Positions 1 through 4,815 of a stretch of DNA of 6,375 nt are shown one piece after another (positions within the stretch are counted from its first letter, which is position 1; every line of letters starts with the position of its first letter). The position numbers and the translations under genes were made by a program. The stretch lies in NCBI GenBank assembly GCA_900554375.1, contig USHK01000073.1:1-6375 (forward strand), given 5' to 3'. This DNA is from an uncultured Sutterella sp. Its GTDB lineage: Bacteria; Pseudomonadota; Gammaproteobacteria; Burkholderiales; Burkholderiaceae_F. The notes below the pieces were generated by a model, which did no database searches, was not told the DNA's origin, and was given only the letters and a program-made list of their open reading frames with translations.

Positions 1-46
1 AGATTCATGAGCGTCTCGTGGGCTCGGAGATGTGTATAAGAGACAG
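1..46 (+). other. Illumina Nextera adapter plus i7 index (artefact)
   Basis: These bases are library adapter, not genome. Bases 1-4 (AGAT) match the end of the P7 flow-cell oligo. Bases 5-12 (TCATGAGC) sit exactly where an 8-base i7 index belongs, and I recall this as the adapter-strand form of Nextera XT index N714. Bases 13-27 match the Nextera read-2 adapter, and bases 28-46 (AGATGTGTATAAGAGACAG) are the 19-bp Tn5 mosaic end. The parts are contiguous and in the right order. The mosaic end comes from the engineered transposase used in library preparation and is not evidence of a native Tn5. The contig edge is therefore an untrimmed read end, and the adjoining gene is cut there. Confidence 0.97.
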
Positions 47-48
47 AT

Positions 49-819
49 CGAACAGAGCGCCACACCACGCCGATCCTCTCCACTCCTGATGACTTAATCA
101 TCGTTGACTTAGCAGAAGCCTATCCGAAACTAAAGGGAATGCGGTTAAGAGGGAAAATTCAGGGGCGAAAACTCGTTCCTTATGACACCCGGGCAAAAAT
201 TGTCACTCGTAGAGACTTAGACAAATATTCGATTGCATGGAGCGATGACCCCGTAGCCGTTTTTTTTCTTCAGATACAAGGCTCAGGGAGACTTCAAACC
301 GAGGATGGAGAACTTATTCGTGTAGGATACGACGACCAAAACGGACGTCCCTACAAGGCTGTGGGTTCCTGGCTAGTTGATCAAGGTTATCTGAAACGCC
401 ATGAGCTCTCCATGCAAAACATAAGAGCTTGGGCTCAAAACCACCCTGATAAGGTGGACACGCTCCTCAACCAAAATCAAAGTTTCGTCTTCTTTAAAGA
501 GAAGACCGGCGGCGATCCCAACGAAGGGCCGATCGGAGCTCAAGGATTGCCTTTGACACCTAAGGCTTCTGTTGCAGTCGACAGAAGGTATATATCGCTC
601 GGAACTCCGGTGCTCGTGTCTGTCTCTCAAACTAATCCTGACCTAAACTTCACTAAACCCGTCGTTGCTCAGGACACGGGTGGCGCGATCAGAGGGCCGA
701 TACGTTTTGACTTCTTCTGGGGATTCGGAGAAGAAGCCGGCAAGAACGCGGGGAGACAGAAGAGTCAAACTCGCGCGTGGCTGCTAATGCCGAACGGCGC
801 TTCACCTGAAAATATGTGA
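49..819 (+). CDS. mltA: Membrane-bound lytic murein transglycosylase A, 5' partial
   Basis: This is the C-terminal 256 residues of MltA, an outer-membrane-anchored lytic transglycosylase that cleaves the MurNAc-GlcNAc bond of peptidoglycan with 1,6-anhydroMurNAc formation. The frame is open up to the adapter. The residues before the internal ATG at 139 (including VDLAEAYPKLKG) already match the family, so 139 is not the real start. Family landmarks are FFLQIQGSG (residues 72-80), SMQNIRAW (121-128) and NQSFVFF (143-149). The C-terminal 3D-type domain carries DTGGAIRGP, whose Asp (codon 673-675) corresponds to the catalytic Asp of E. coli MltA, followed by DFFWGFG and EAGKNAG. The lipobox and signal peptide expected at the N-terminus are lost with the missing 5' end. 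The gene is convergent with the disulfide-isomerase genes downstream and shares a hairpin terminator region with them. Confidence 0.95.
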   Translation, partial: RTERHTTPILSTPDDLIIVDLAEAYPKLKGMRLRGKIQGRKLVPYDTRAKIVTRRDLDKYSIAWSDDPVAVFFLQIQGSGRLQTEDGELIRVGYDDQNGRPYKAVGSWLVDQGYLKRHELSMQNIRAWAQNHPDKVDTLLNQNQSFVFFKEKTGGDPNEGPIGAQGLPLTPKASVAVDRRYISLGTPVLVSVSQTNPDLNFTKPVVAQDTGGAIRGPIRFDFFWGFGEEAGKNAGRQKSQTRAWLLMPNGASPENM

Positions 820-873
820 AGCAGTTCAGAACGGTTTTAGCTGTCTGTTTTGAGCAGTCTTCAAAGACGAAAA

Positions 874-905
874 CGGCCGGAAAACCCGGCCGCTTATAAT
901 TTTTT
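874..905. terminator. Intrinsic terminator, probably bidirectional
   Basis: A perfect 7-bp GC stem, CGGCCGG (874-880) with CCGGCCG (886-892), encloses the 5-base loop AAAAC. On the plus strand it is followed, after a short AT-rich stretch, by a T run at 900-905. On the minus strand the stem is followed by TTTT (complement of 870-873). It lies between the convergent stop codons of mltA and the DsbC-like gene, where a shared terminator is expected. Confidence 0.8.
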
Positions 906-907
906 GC

Positions 908-1393
908 TCAGAGCTCCTTAGGCTCTTTTCCTTCGTCTTCTTTTTCGCCTTCCTGCTCAATCTTAGAAATGAGTTCCATAGCGGTCATAAAGCCGTAAGG
1001 GCCTTCACCGTCAGCAAGATAAATTGCAGGGACCGTTTCATTCCCAAGTTTTTCAAAAAGCTCCATATTGTCTTCGACAATATTTTTTGCTTCCTCAGTC
1101 GCTTTTGCCTTCGGACGATTTTCATTCATGATCCAATCTATCCATGCAGCAGCGGGATCTTTCTCCGACAAAATCTCTGCGGAAAGCTTCTCTGAATCAT
1201 CTCCGAGGACTGGAGACAAGTAAACGAAGATTTCAAGATCGTTAAGCTTGTCCATGTTTTCTTCAAAGAAACGTTTACACCACGGACAATTAGGATCGGC
1301 AAAGACAGCAATGTGATACTTCTTGAGTGCTCCAAGCTGAATCGTAAAAGCCTTTTTCTCAGACCAATTGGTCAATGGAAATTTTTTCGTCAC
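908..1393 (-). CDS. DsbC-like thioredoxin-fold protein, no signal peptide
   Basis: This 161-residue protein is built like the catalytic thioredoxin-fold half of DsbC. A short N-terminal stretch leads into FADPNCPWCKRFFEE, with a CPWC redox pair at C36 and C39. A helical region follows in which SPVLGDDSEKL and DPAAAWIDW parallel YPVIRPSSLAES and DRGAAW of the upstream dsbC product. The cis-proline signature is TVPAIYLADG (P122), and the tail is highly charged and acidic. It has no signal peptide, no DsbC dimerisation domain and no structural cysteine pair; C36 and C39 are its only cysteines. The start is GTG (1391-1393) with an AGGAGAG Shine-Dalgarno 6 bases upstream. An in-frame TGA 15 codons upstream rules out a longer secreted form. 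It lies 69 bp after dsbC and is probably co-transcribed. A disulfide reductase or isomerase role is inferred from the fold; substrate and compartment are unknown. As read, it should be cytoplasmic. Confidence 0.85.
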   Translation of the reverse strand: MTKKFPLTNWSEKKAFTIQLGALKKYHIAVFADPNCPWCKRFFEENMDKLNDLEIFVYLSPVLGDDSEKLSAEILSEKDPAAAWIDWIMNENRPKAKATEEAKNIVEDNMELFEKLGNETVPAIYLADGEGPYGFMTAMELISKIEQEGEKEDEGKEPKEL

Positions 1394-1399
1394 TGGAAT

Positions 1400-1446
1400 C
1401 TCTCCTCTATATCGATATTTTGGAATATACGAGCGTCAGAGGAGAG
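1400..1446 (-). promoter_or_regulatory. Inverted repeat sequestering a Shine-Dalgarno
   Basis: Between the two disulfide-isomerase genes the minus strand reads CTCTCCTCT (1446 to 1438), a 29-base spacer, then AGAGGAGAG (1408 to 1400). The two 9-base arms are perfectly complementary. The 3' arm contains the Shine-Dalgarno of the downstream GTG-started gene, with the start codon at 1393-1391. Inside the spacer, ATATT and AATAT can form a small inner helix. In the mRNA the ribosome site would be buried in the stem. No T run follows, so this is a candidate translational control hairpin and not a terminator. The pairing is seen in the sequence; the regulatory role is inferred. Confidence 0.6.
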
Positions 1447-1462
1447 TCCCGGAAAAAATAAC

Positions 1463-2275
1463 TCATTCCGAGAGTTTTTCTTTGGCAAGCATGTTTTCTA
1501 AGTATTCAATGCTCACCGCTCCGGGCGCCCTTTGTCCGCTCGGAACGAAAACCGTTGGAGTTCCCGTCACCCCAAGCTTGGCCCCTAGGGCGATATTACG
1601 TTCGATCGCGGAAACATCGCACTTAGCATCCTTTGCGGGCGCATGAACGCCGTCGAGCATTCGCGCCCTCCAAGCTGCCCCTCTGTCTCTGGCACACCAG
1701 ATGTTCTGACTTTCAGCCAGTGAGGACGGACGAATGACAGGGTAGAGGAACGTATAAATTGTGACGTCCTTCATGTCTTTCAGGCTTGCTTCCAACTTGC
1801 GGCAAAAAGAGCAGTTCGGATCGGAGAAAACCGCGATTTGGCGAGCGCCGGTGCCGTTGACCATTTTGATTGCGTCCGCAAGCGGAAGCTTGGAAAAATC
1901 GATGCGGCTGAGCCGATCCTTTGTTTCTGCCGTGAGATTTCTTTGAGTCTTCGTTTCAAACATCTGACCAACGATAATATGATCAGCTGCGGCATCCGAA
2001 TACATAATTTCATTTTGCGCAACAACTTCATAGACACCTTTAACCGGAGTAACCGAAACCGAGTCGACCGGAATTCCGAGCTTGCCCTGAAGCGTTTTTT
2101 TCAATGTGTCACAAATTTGTTTTTCATCTTGGACCGCCGCTCCGGCTTCGTTTGTTACAGCCTTATCTGCTGCCGCAGCGATCGGGGCTGCCGGTGCATT
2201 CACAGCTGTTTGAGAAAAGGCGGCAAACGGTACAAATGCCAGTAGGGCCGCGAAGAGACGCTGTTTACAATTCAT
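1463..2275 (-). CDS. dsbC: Periplasmic thiol:disulfide isomerase DsbC
   Basis: DsbC shuffles wrongly paired disulfides in periplasmic proteins and is kept reduced by DsbD. The 270-residue product begins with a signal peptide (MNCKQR, then a hydrophobic core, likely cut near AFS-Q at residue 21). An Ala/Pro-rich linker follows to about residue 48, then a DsbC dimerisation domain (about 50-115, with VKGVYEVVAQNEIMY). The catalytic thioredoxin domain has FSDPNCSFCRKLE, with the redox cysteines at C155 and C158. C194 (NIWCARDRGAAW) and C219 match the structural disulfide of E. coli DsbC, and the cis-proline signature is GTPTVF (P240). The active site reads CSFC where CGYC is usual. ATG at 2273-2275 is chosen because GGAG lies 7 bases before it and the signal peptide begins there; a TTG eight codons upstream has no such support. 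No clear promoter was found upstream. Confidence 0.93.
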   Translation of the reverse strand: MNCKQRLFAALLAFVPFAAFSQTAVNAPAAPIAAAADKAVTNEAGAAVQDEKQICDTLKKTLQGKLGIPVDSVSVTPVKGVYEVVAQNEIMYSDAAADHIIVGQMFETKTQRNLTAETKDRLSRIDFSKLPLADAIKMVNGTGARQIAVFSDPNCSFCRKLEASLKDMKDVTIYTFLYPVIRPSSLAESQNIWCARDRGAAWRARMLDGVHAPAKDAKCDVSAIERNIALGAKLGVTGTPTVFVPSGQRAPGAVSIEYLENMLAKEKLSE

Positions 2276-2416
2276 TCGAAACTCCGGTGTTTGAAACAAG
2301 AAAACGGTATTTTATTTCCTTCGGGGATCGACACATTATTTCAGTATTATGGGTACCTAAGAAACAATTGATGTTTATCCGTACGTCGGCAACAAGATTT
2401 TTCTTTAAAAGTCCTG

Positions 2417-2422
2417 TATAGT
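2417..2422 (+). promoter_or_regulatory. Candidate -10 element for tRNA-Phe
   Basis: TATAGT differs from the sigma-70 consensus at one base and ends 21 bases before the mature tRNA 5' end. That would give a short leader for RNase P to remove. No good -35 hexamer is visible at 16-18 bp spacing, so the assignment rests on the hexamer and its position only. Confidence 0.45.
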
Positions 2423-2443
2423 GCTGCTTCTCGATTGGGAGAC

Positions 2444-2519
<76 letters not shown>

Positions 2520-2527
2520 AGATTACC

Positions 2528-2564
2528 TGAGCCCAACGTTTAGAACGTTGGGCTCAATGTTTTT
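2528..2564 (+). terminator. Terminator-like hairpin after tRNA-Phe
   Basis: A perfect 13-bp inverted repeat pairs TGAGCCCAACGTT (2528-2540) with AACGTTGGGCTCA (2544-2556) around a TAG loop. A run of five T (2560-2564) follows, but it is offset from the stem by A-T-G. The stem is very stable while the T tract is short and displaced, so some read-through into the riboswitch downstream is conceivable. Confidence 0.75.
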
Positions 2565-2565
2565 G

Positions 2566-2660
2566 AACTTCGGGGAGTAGCCTCCTGGGGGCTGTCAACA
2601 AACTTGGCAAAGCCATGGCAGCTCCGGCGCCTGTTTCTGCGCTTGGCGAGACCGATGAAT
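2566..2660 (+). promoter_or_regulatory. yybP-ykoY manganese riboswitch aptamer
   Basis: The leader carries the conserved words of the yybP-ykoY (Mn2+-sensing) riboswitch in order: GGGGAGTAGCC at 2572-2582, GTCAACAAACTTGGC at 2594-2608, and GGCGAGACCGATGAA at 2645-2659. It sits directly upstream of a UPF0016 manganese transporter gene, a known partner of this riboswitch in proteobacteria. Bases 2570-2573 (TCGG) can pair with 2652-2655 (CCGA) to close the element. The boundaries are approximate because I judged them by eye from the family consensus. An open frame running in phase through the 3' half into the transporter gene is incidental. Confidence 0.85.
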
Positions 2661-2712
2661 CTTCGAACGCTTCCGGCGCGGCGAGGATTCATTGTGTTTG
2701 GCCGGATCGGAG
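2655..2712 (+). promoter_or_regulatory. Riboswitch expression platform and ribosome site
   Basis: Four pairing arms lie in the order A (ATGAATC, 2655-2661), B (TCCGGC, 2672-2677), C (GATTCAT, 2686-2692) and D (GCCGGA, 2701-2706). A pairs perfectly with C, and B with D, but the two helices interleave and cannot form together. The Shine-Dalgarno GGAG (2709-2712) lies just after D, and TTCCGG (2671-2676) can also pair with TCGGAG (2707-2712) using two wobbles. There is no T run, so translational control is more likely than termination. The pairing is seen; the switching is inferred. Confidence 0.5.
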
Positions 2713-2719
2713 AAAACTC

Positions 2720-3298
2720 ATGGAGGCAATTCTGGTTGCCATCGGAGCTGTAGCACTCGCTGAAATGGGAGATAAGACGCAGCTCCTCGCTTTCCTTCTT
2801 GCTTCTCGATTCAAAAAGCCGACGCCGATTATTCTCGGCATTTTGGTCGCAACAATCTTTAATCATTCACTGGCAAGCGCGCTCGGCGCATGGGTCACTC
2901 ATATCTTCAGTCCAGAAGTAATTAAATGGGTCATCGTCGGGTCTTTTCTAGCTATGGCCGCTTGGATTCTCATTCCCGATAAAGGCGATGACGATGCATT
3001 AAAAAATCATTCGATGCGTTTCGGAGTCTTCGGCGTTACCTTTATCACTTTCTTTCTAGCGGAAATGGGCGATAAAACTCAAATCGCAACCGTGGCACTC
3101 ACCATCAAGTACGCTGCCCCCGTTCTTGTTGTCATCGGAACCACTATCGGAATGCTGATTGCCGACGTTCCAGCTGTTTGGATCGGGGATAAACTCGCAA
3201 AAAAAATTCCTGTCAAACTCGTCCGTATTGCTTCCGCAGTACTCTTTGCCGTCATAGGAATCCTTGCGGCGTTCGAATACACCCCAACTGGACTTTAA
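2720..3298 (+). CDS. UPF0016/Gdt1-family manganese exporter
   Basis: A 192-residue inner-membrane protein of the UPF0016 family (relatives include TMEM165/Gdt1 and Vibrio MneA), whose bacterial members export Mn2+. It has the family's two-fold design. The signature EMGDKTQ occurs at residues 15-21 and again at 115-121, each beginning a half built of hydrophobic helices; the acidic residues of these motifs are the expected cation ligands. A charged cytoplasmic-type loop (DKGDDDALKNH, 87-97) links the halves. The length is typical. The start at 2720 is chosen because GGAG lies 7 bases upstream, the first helix begins there, and everything before it belongs to the manganese riboswitch. The expected regulation is activation when cytoplasmic Mn2+ is high. 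The product and its leader agree, which strengthens both calls; direct evidence on the metal is not in the sequence. Confidence 0.92.
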   Translation: MEAILVAIGAVALAEMGDKTQLLAFLLASRFKKPTPIILGILVATIFNHSLASALGAWVTHIFSPEVIKWVIVGSFLAMAAWILIPDKGDDDALKNHSMRFGVFGVTFITFFLAEMGDKTQIATVALTIKYAAPVLVVIGTTIGMLIADVPAVWIGDKLAKKIPVKLVRIASAVLFAVIGILAAFEYTPTGL

Positions 3299-3362
3299 CT
3301 CGCTTTTCTTTGTCTCAAATCAGACTTCGGCTTCATCGCGTGTCGGCTCGTCGAGTAAACTT

Positions 3363-3383
3363 CTCCTGTAATACAGATAGGAG
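3363..3383 (+). promoter_or_regulatory. Dyad over the lipoprotein ribosome site
   Basis: CTCCT (3363-3367) is complementary to the Shine-Dalgarno AGGAG (3379-3383), which lies 9 bases before the ATG at 3393. Between them is the 11-base palindrome CTGTA-A-TACAG (3366-3376), which overlaps a weak -10-like TAATAC (3369-3374). The short arms could hide the ribosome site in RNA, or the palindrome could be a protein-binding dyad in DNA. Both arms are short enough that chance is a real alternative. Confidence 0.3.
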
Positions 3384-3392
3384 CACAAACCT

Positions 3393-4160
3393 ATGTCAGT
3401 TCGAAAATTAATCGTCGGACTTTTGTTTTCGGGCATTTCTCTGCTCACCTTAAGCGGCTGCGCAGTAGGACCGGAGAACAACAACCCGACTCAGCTCACT
3501 TCTCAGTGGGTCGATCCCGCCGCAACCTTCGAACAAAAGACCATTACCGGCCTTCTCGTAGCTGCCGTCGTTGAGAATCCGACAAACCGACGGATTTTCG
3601 AGGACATCGCATGTAATGTCTTAGCGCTACACGGAATCCCGAGCACTCCGAGTTACCGGTCTATTCCTCAAGCGTCTAATCTGACGATTTTAGGAGGCGG
3701 TTTAAATTACAGCGCCCTCTTCAGCGCTGCTCGTCTTGCAAAGGCGAATAACGTCTTGGCGATCCACCAGACGGGTACCAAAACCAATGTAATTTACGAT
3801 CCGGGAATGACTTGGGGGCCGGATCCGTTCTGGGGACCGGGTCCTTGGGGCGGACCTTTTGGCCCTGATCCGTTCTGGGGCGGTTGGGCGATTCCTCCTT
3901 CCATCACGCAGCAAAACATCATTGAGTCCAATACGGAGCTTGTCAGTGTTAAAACCGGCGCCGTTTTGTGGACCGGCGCATTTTCAACTGTCAGCGGCCA
4001 AGCGCCGATGACTCAAACACTTCAGGAATACGTCGGAATGGTGCTTCAGGCAATTTTGAACAACGGCTTCCTGATCCCGGTTAGCATGCCGAATTACCAA
4101 ATTCAGCCAACGGTTAAATTTAATCCGCAGTCTGTGAACGCGGGCGCCCTTCCTCATTAA
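3393..4160 (+). CDS. Putative outer-membrane lipoprotein, W/G/P-rich insert
   Basis: A 255-residue lipoprotein of unknown function. The signal peptide (SVRK, hydrophobic stretch) ends in the lipobox LSGC with lipid-bearing C23; Ala at +2 favours sorting to the outer membrane. The mature part starts with a short Asn/Pro-rich linker. A domain of about 110 residues follows with SQWVDPAATFEQK and NPTNRRIFEDI (62-72), resembling small lipoproteins common in Burkholderiales that have the pattern 'SW.dP....fkkllVvgv..n...RR.fEd'. Next comes an aromatic Gly/Pro segment (residues 137-169) with GPDPFWG twice, then NIIESNTELVSVKTGAVLWTGAFST, a beta-rich end typical of these proteins, and a polar tail. 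AGGAG lies 9 bases before the ATG. Its 3' end overlaps the convergent gene by 41 bp. No biochemical role can be assigned from sequence. Confidence 0.85.
   Translation: MSVRKLIVGLLFSGISLLTLSGCAVGPENNNPTQLTSQWVDPAATFEQKTITGLLVAAVVENPTNRRIFEDIACNVLALHGIPSTPSYRSIPQASNLTILGGGLNYSALFSAARLAKANNVLAIHQTGTKTNVIYDPGMTWGPDPFWGPGPWGGPFGPDPFWGGWAIPPSITQQNIIESNTELVSVKTGAVLWTGAFSTVSGQAPMTQTLQEYVGMVLQAILNNGFLIPVSMPNYQIQPTVKFNPQSVNAGALPH
3822..3880 (+). repeat. 14-bp in-frame direct repeat in lipoprotein gene
   Basis: GATCCGTTCTGGGG occurs exactly at 3822-3835 and 3867-3880. The copies are 45 bases (15 codons) apart and in the same frame, and each encodes the DPFWG core of GPDPFWG. This suggests a small internal duplication, and such repeats are potential sites of in-frame expansion or contraction. 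Confidence 0.85.
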
Positions 4161-4683
4161 ACAGTCTGGCGATTCTGGCGCAGTCTTGAATGTGCTGATT
4201 TCCAATCCACTTCAAGGCTGCAAAGGAGAGCCCGGCTGCCGCAACCTGACCTGCGATCGGCACCCATTTGGCCGCCTGCGCAGCCGTCATCTGAATGCTT
4301 AGCTTTTTAAGAACAGCAAGAACTAAGGATTTCGTGATCAGCTTTCCGGCCCAGGCACTTCCCGTAACGGTGATCATTTGAAACAGCTGAACTTGTTTGT
4401 CCGTCGAAAGGTGCTGAATTTGCTGGGGCGTAAGACCAAATTCCTGATTAATAAAATTGAGGATGGACATCAGCATCGTCACATCAACCGTTATGTTTAT
4501 TCCGGGTACCGGAACTACGCTGGCTCCTGCGGTCATCAAAGCACGCTGCGTTACAAACTTTTTTGTCCGAGCTATACAGTCGAGGATGGCCCGCTCATCC
4601 GGAGGTATTTCCTTCAATTTTGTCTCTGCAGGTAAATCCTTCTGTTTAAAGATGGTCAATGCCCTCATACTCTTTACTCTCAT
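4120..4683 (-). CDS. Uncharacterised helical protein, possibly DUF697-like
   Basis: A 187-residue protein that I cannot name firmly. A charged N-terminal region (1-45, Lys/Glu-rich) is followed by a helix-forming hydrophobic stretch with ASVVPVPGINITVDVTML (54-71), then NFINQEFGLTPQQIQHL (76-92). After a polar middle, a second hydrophobic stretch reads KWVPIAGQVAAAGLSFAALKW (139-159). The tail runs CARIARLFNEE and then RPRSQTAD. The repeated small-residue V-P-x-x-G segments and the x-FGLTPQQI element recall DUF697/YcjF-type or EcsC-like membrane-associated proteins; that resemblance is from memory and weak. The ATG at 4681-4683 has only a partial AGG signal close upstream, and the ATG five codons later (4666-4668) is an alternative. 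The 3' end overlaps the lipoprotein gene tail to tail. It is divergent from hemA. Confidence 0.75.
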   Translation of the reverse strand: MRVKSMRALTIFKQKDLPAETKLKEIPPDERAILDCIARTKKFVTQRALMTAGASVVPVPGINITVDVTMLMSILNFINQEFGLTPQQIQHLSTDKQVQLFQMITVTGSAWAGKLITKSLVLAVLKKLSIQMTAAQAAKWVPIAGQVAAAGLSFAALKWIGNQHIQDCARIARLFNEEGRPRSQTAD

Positions 4684-4815
4684 ATTCGCCTAAGCGACTA
4701 AACTTAAGGCATAAATAATGCTCTATTTTTAATATTAATAACTAAGCTGCGCAAATGGTCCGACTTATTTTAGTCAGGCCGCCCGATAAGCGGCACTGTT
4801 GGACAAACTTGAAAG
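4684..4815. promoter_or_regulatory. Divergent spacer, start region of hemA
   Basis: This 132-bp spacer separates two genes that point away from each other, so it should hold promoters for both. Its left-centre part (about 4710-4742) is very AT-rich, with several TAATAT- and TATTTT-like words on both strands, but no pair of hexamers stands out enough to place a promoter. Near hemA, GCCGC (4778-4782) and GCGGC (4790-4794) form a 5-bp hairpin with a 7-base loop that would lie in the hemA leader. Confidence 0.35.

Noticed and set aside
28..46. Tn5 mosaic end as a native transposon end
   Set aside because: It is joined to the Nextera read-2 adapter, an index and the P7 end in the exact library order, so it is a preparation artefact.
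139..819. ATG at 139 as the true mltA start
   Set aside because: Conserved MltA residues are encoded in frame upstream of it as far as the adapter.
1394..1462. The 9-bp inverted repeat between the two dsb genes as a transcription terminator
   Set aside because: The loop is long and no T run follows on either strand; the overlap with the ribosome site fits translational control better.
2276..2299. TTG at 2297-2299 as an earlier dsbC start
   Set aside because: It would put eight non-signal residues before the signal peptide; the ATG at 2273-2275 has GGAG at proper spacing.
1838..2421. Plus-strand reading frames over dsbC and its upstream region
   Set aside because: They are shadows of dsbC with no family resemblance and Cys/Arg/Phe-rich composition typical of non-coding frames.
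2615..2719. N-terminal extension of the manganese exporter from the ATG at 2615
   Set aside because: This stretch is riboswitch RNA and its reading frame is incidental; family members start at the first helix, at 2720.
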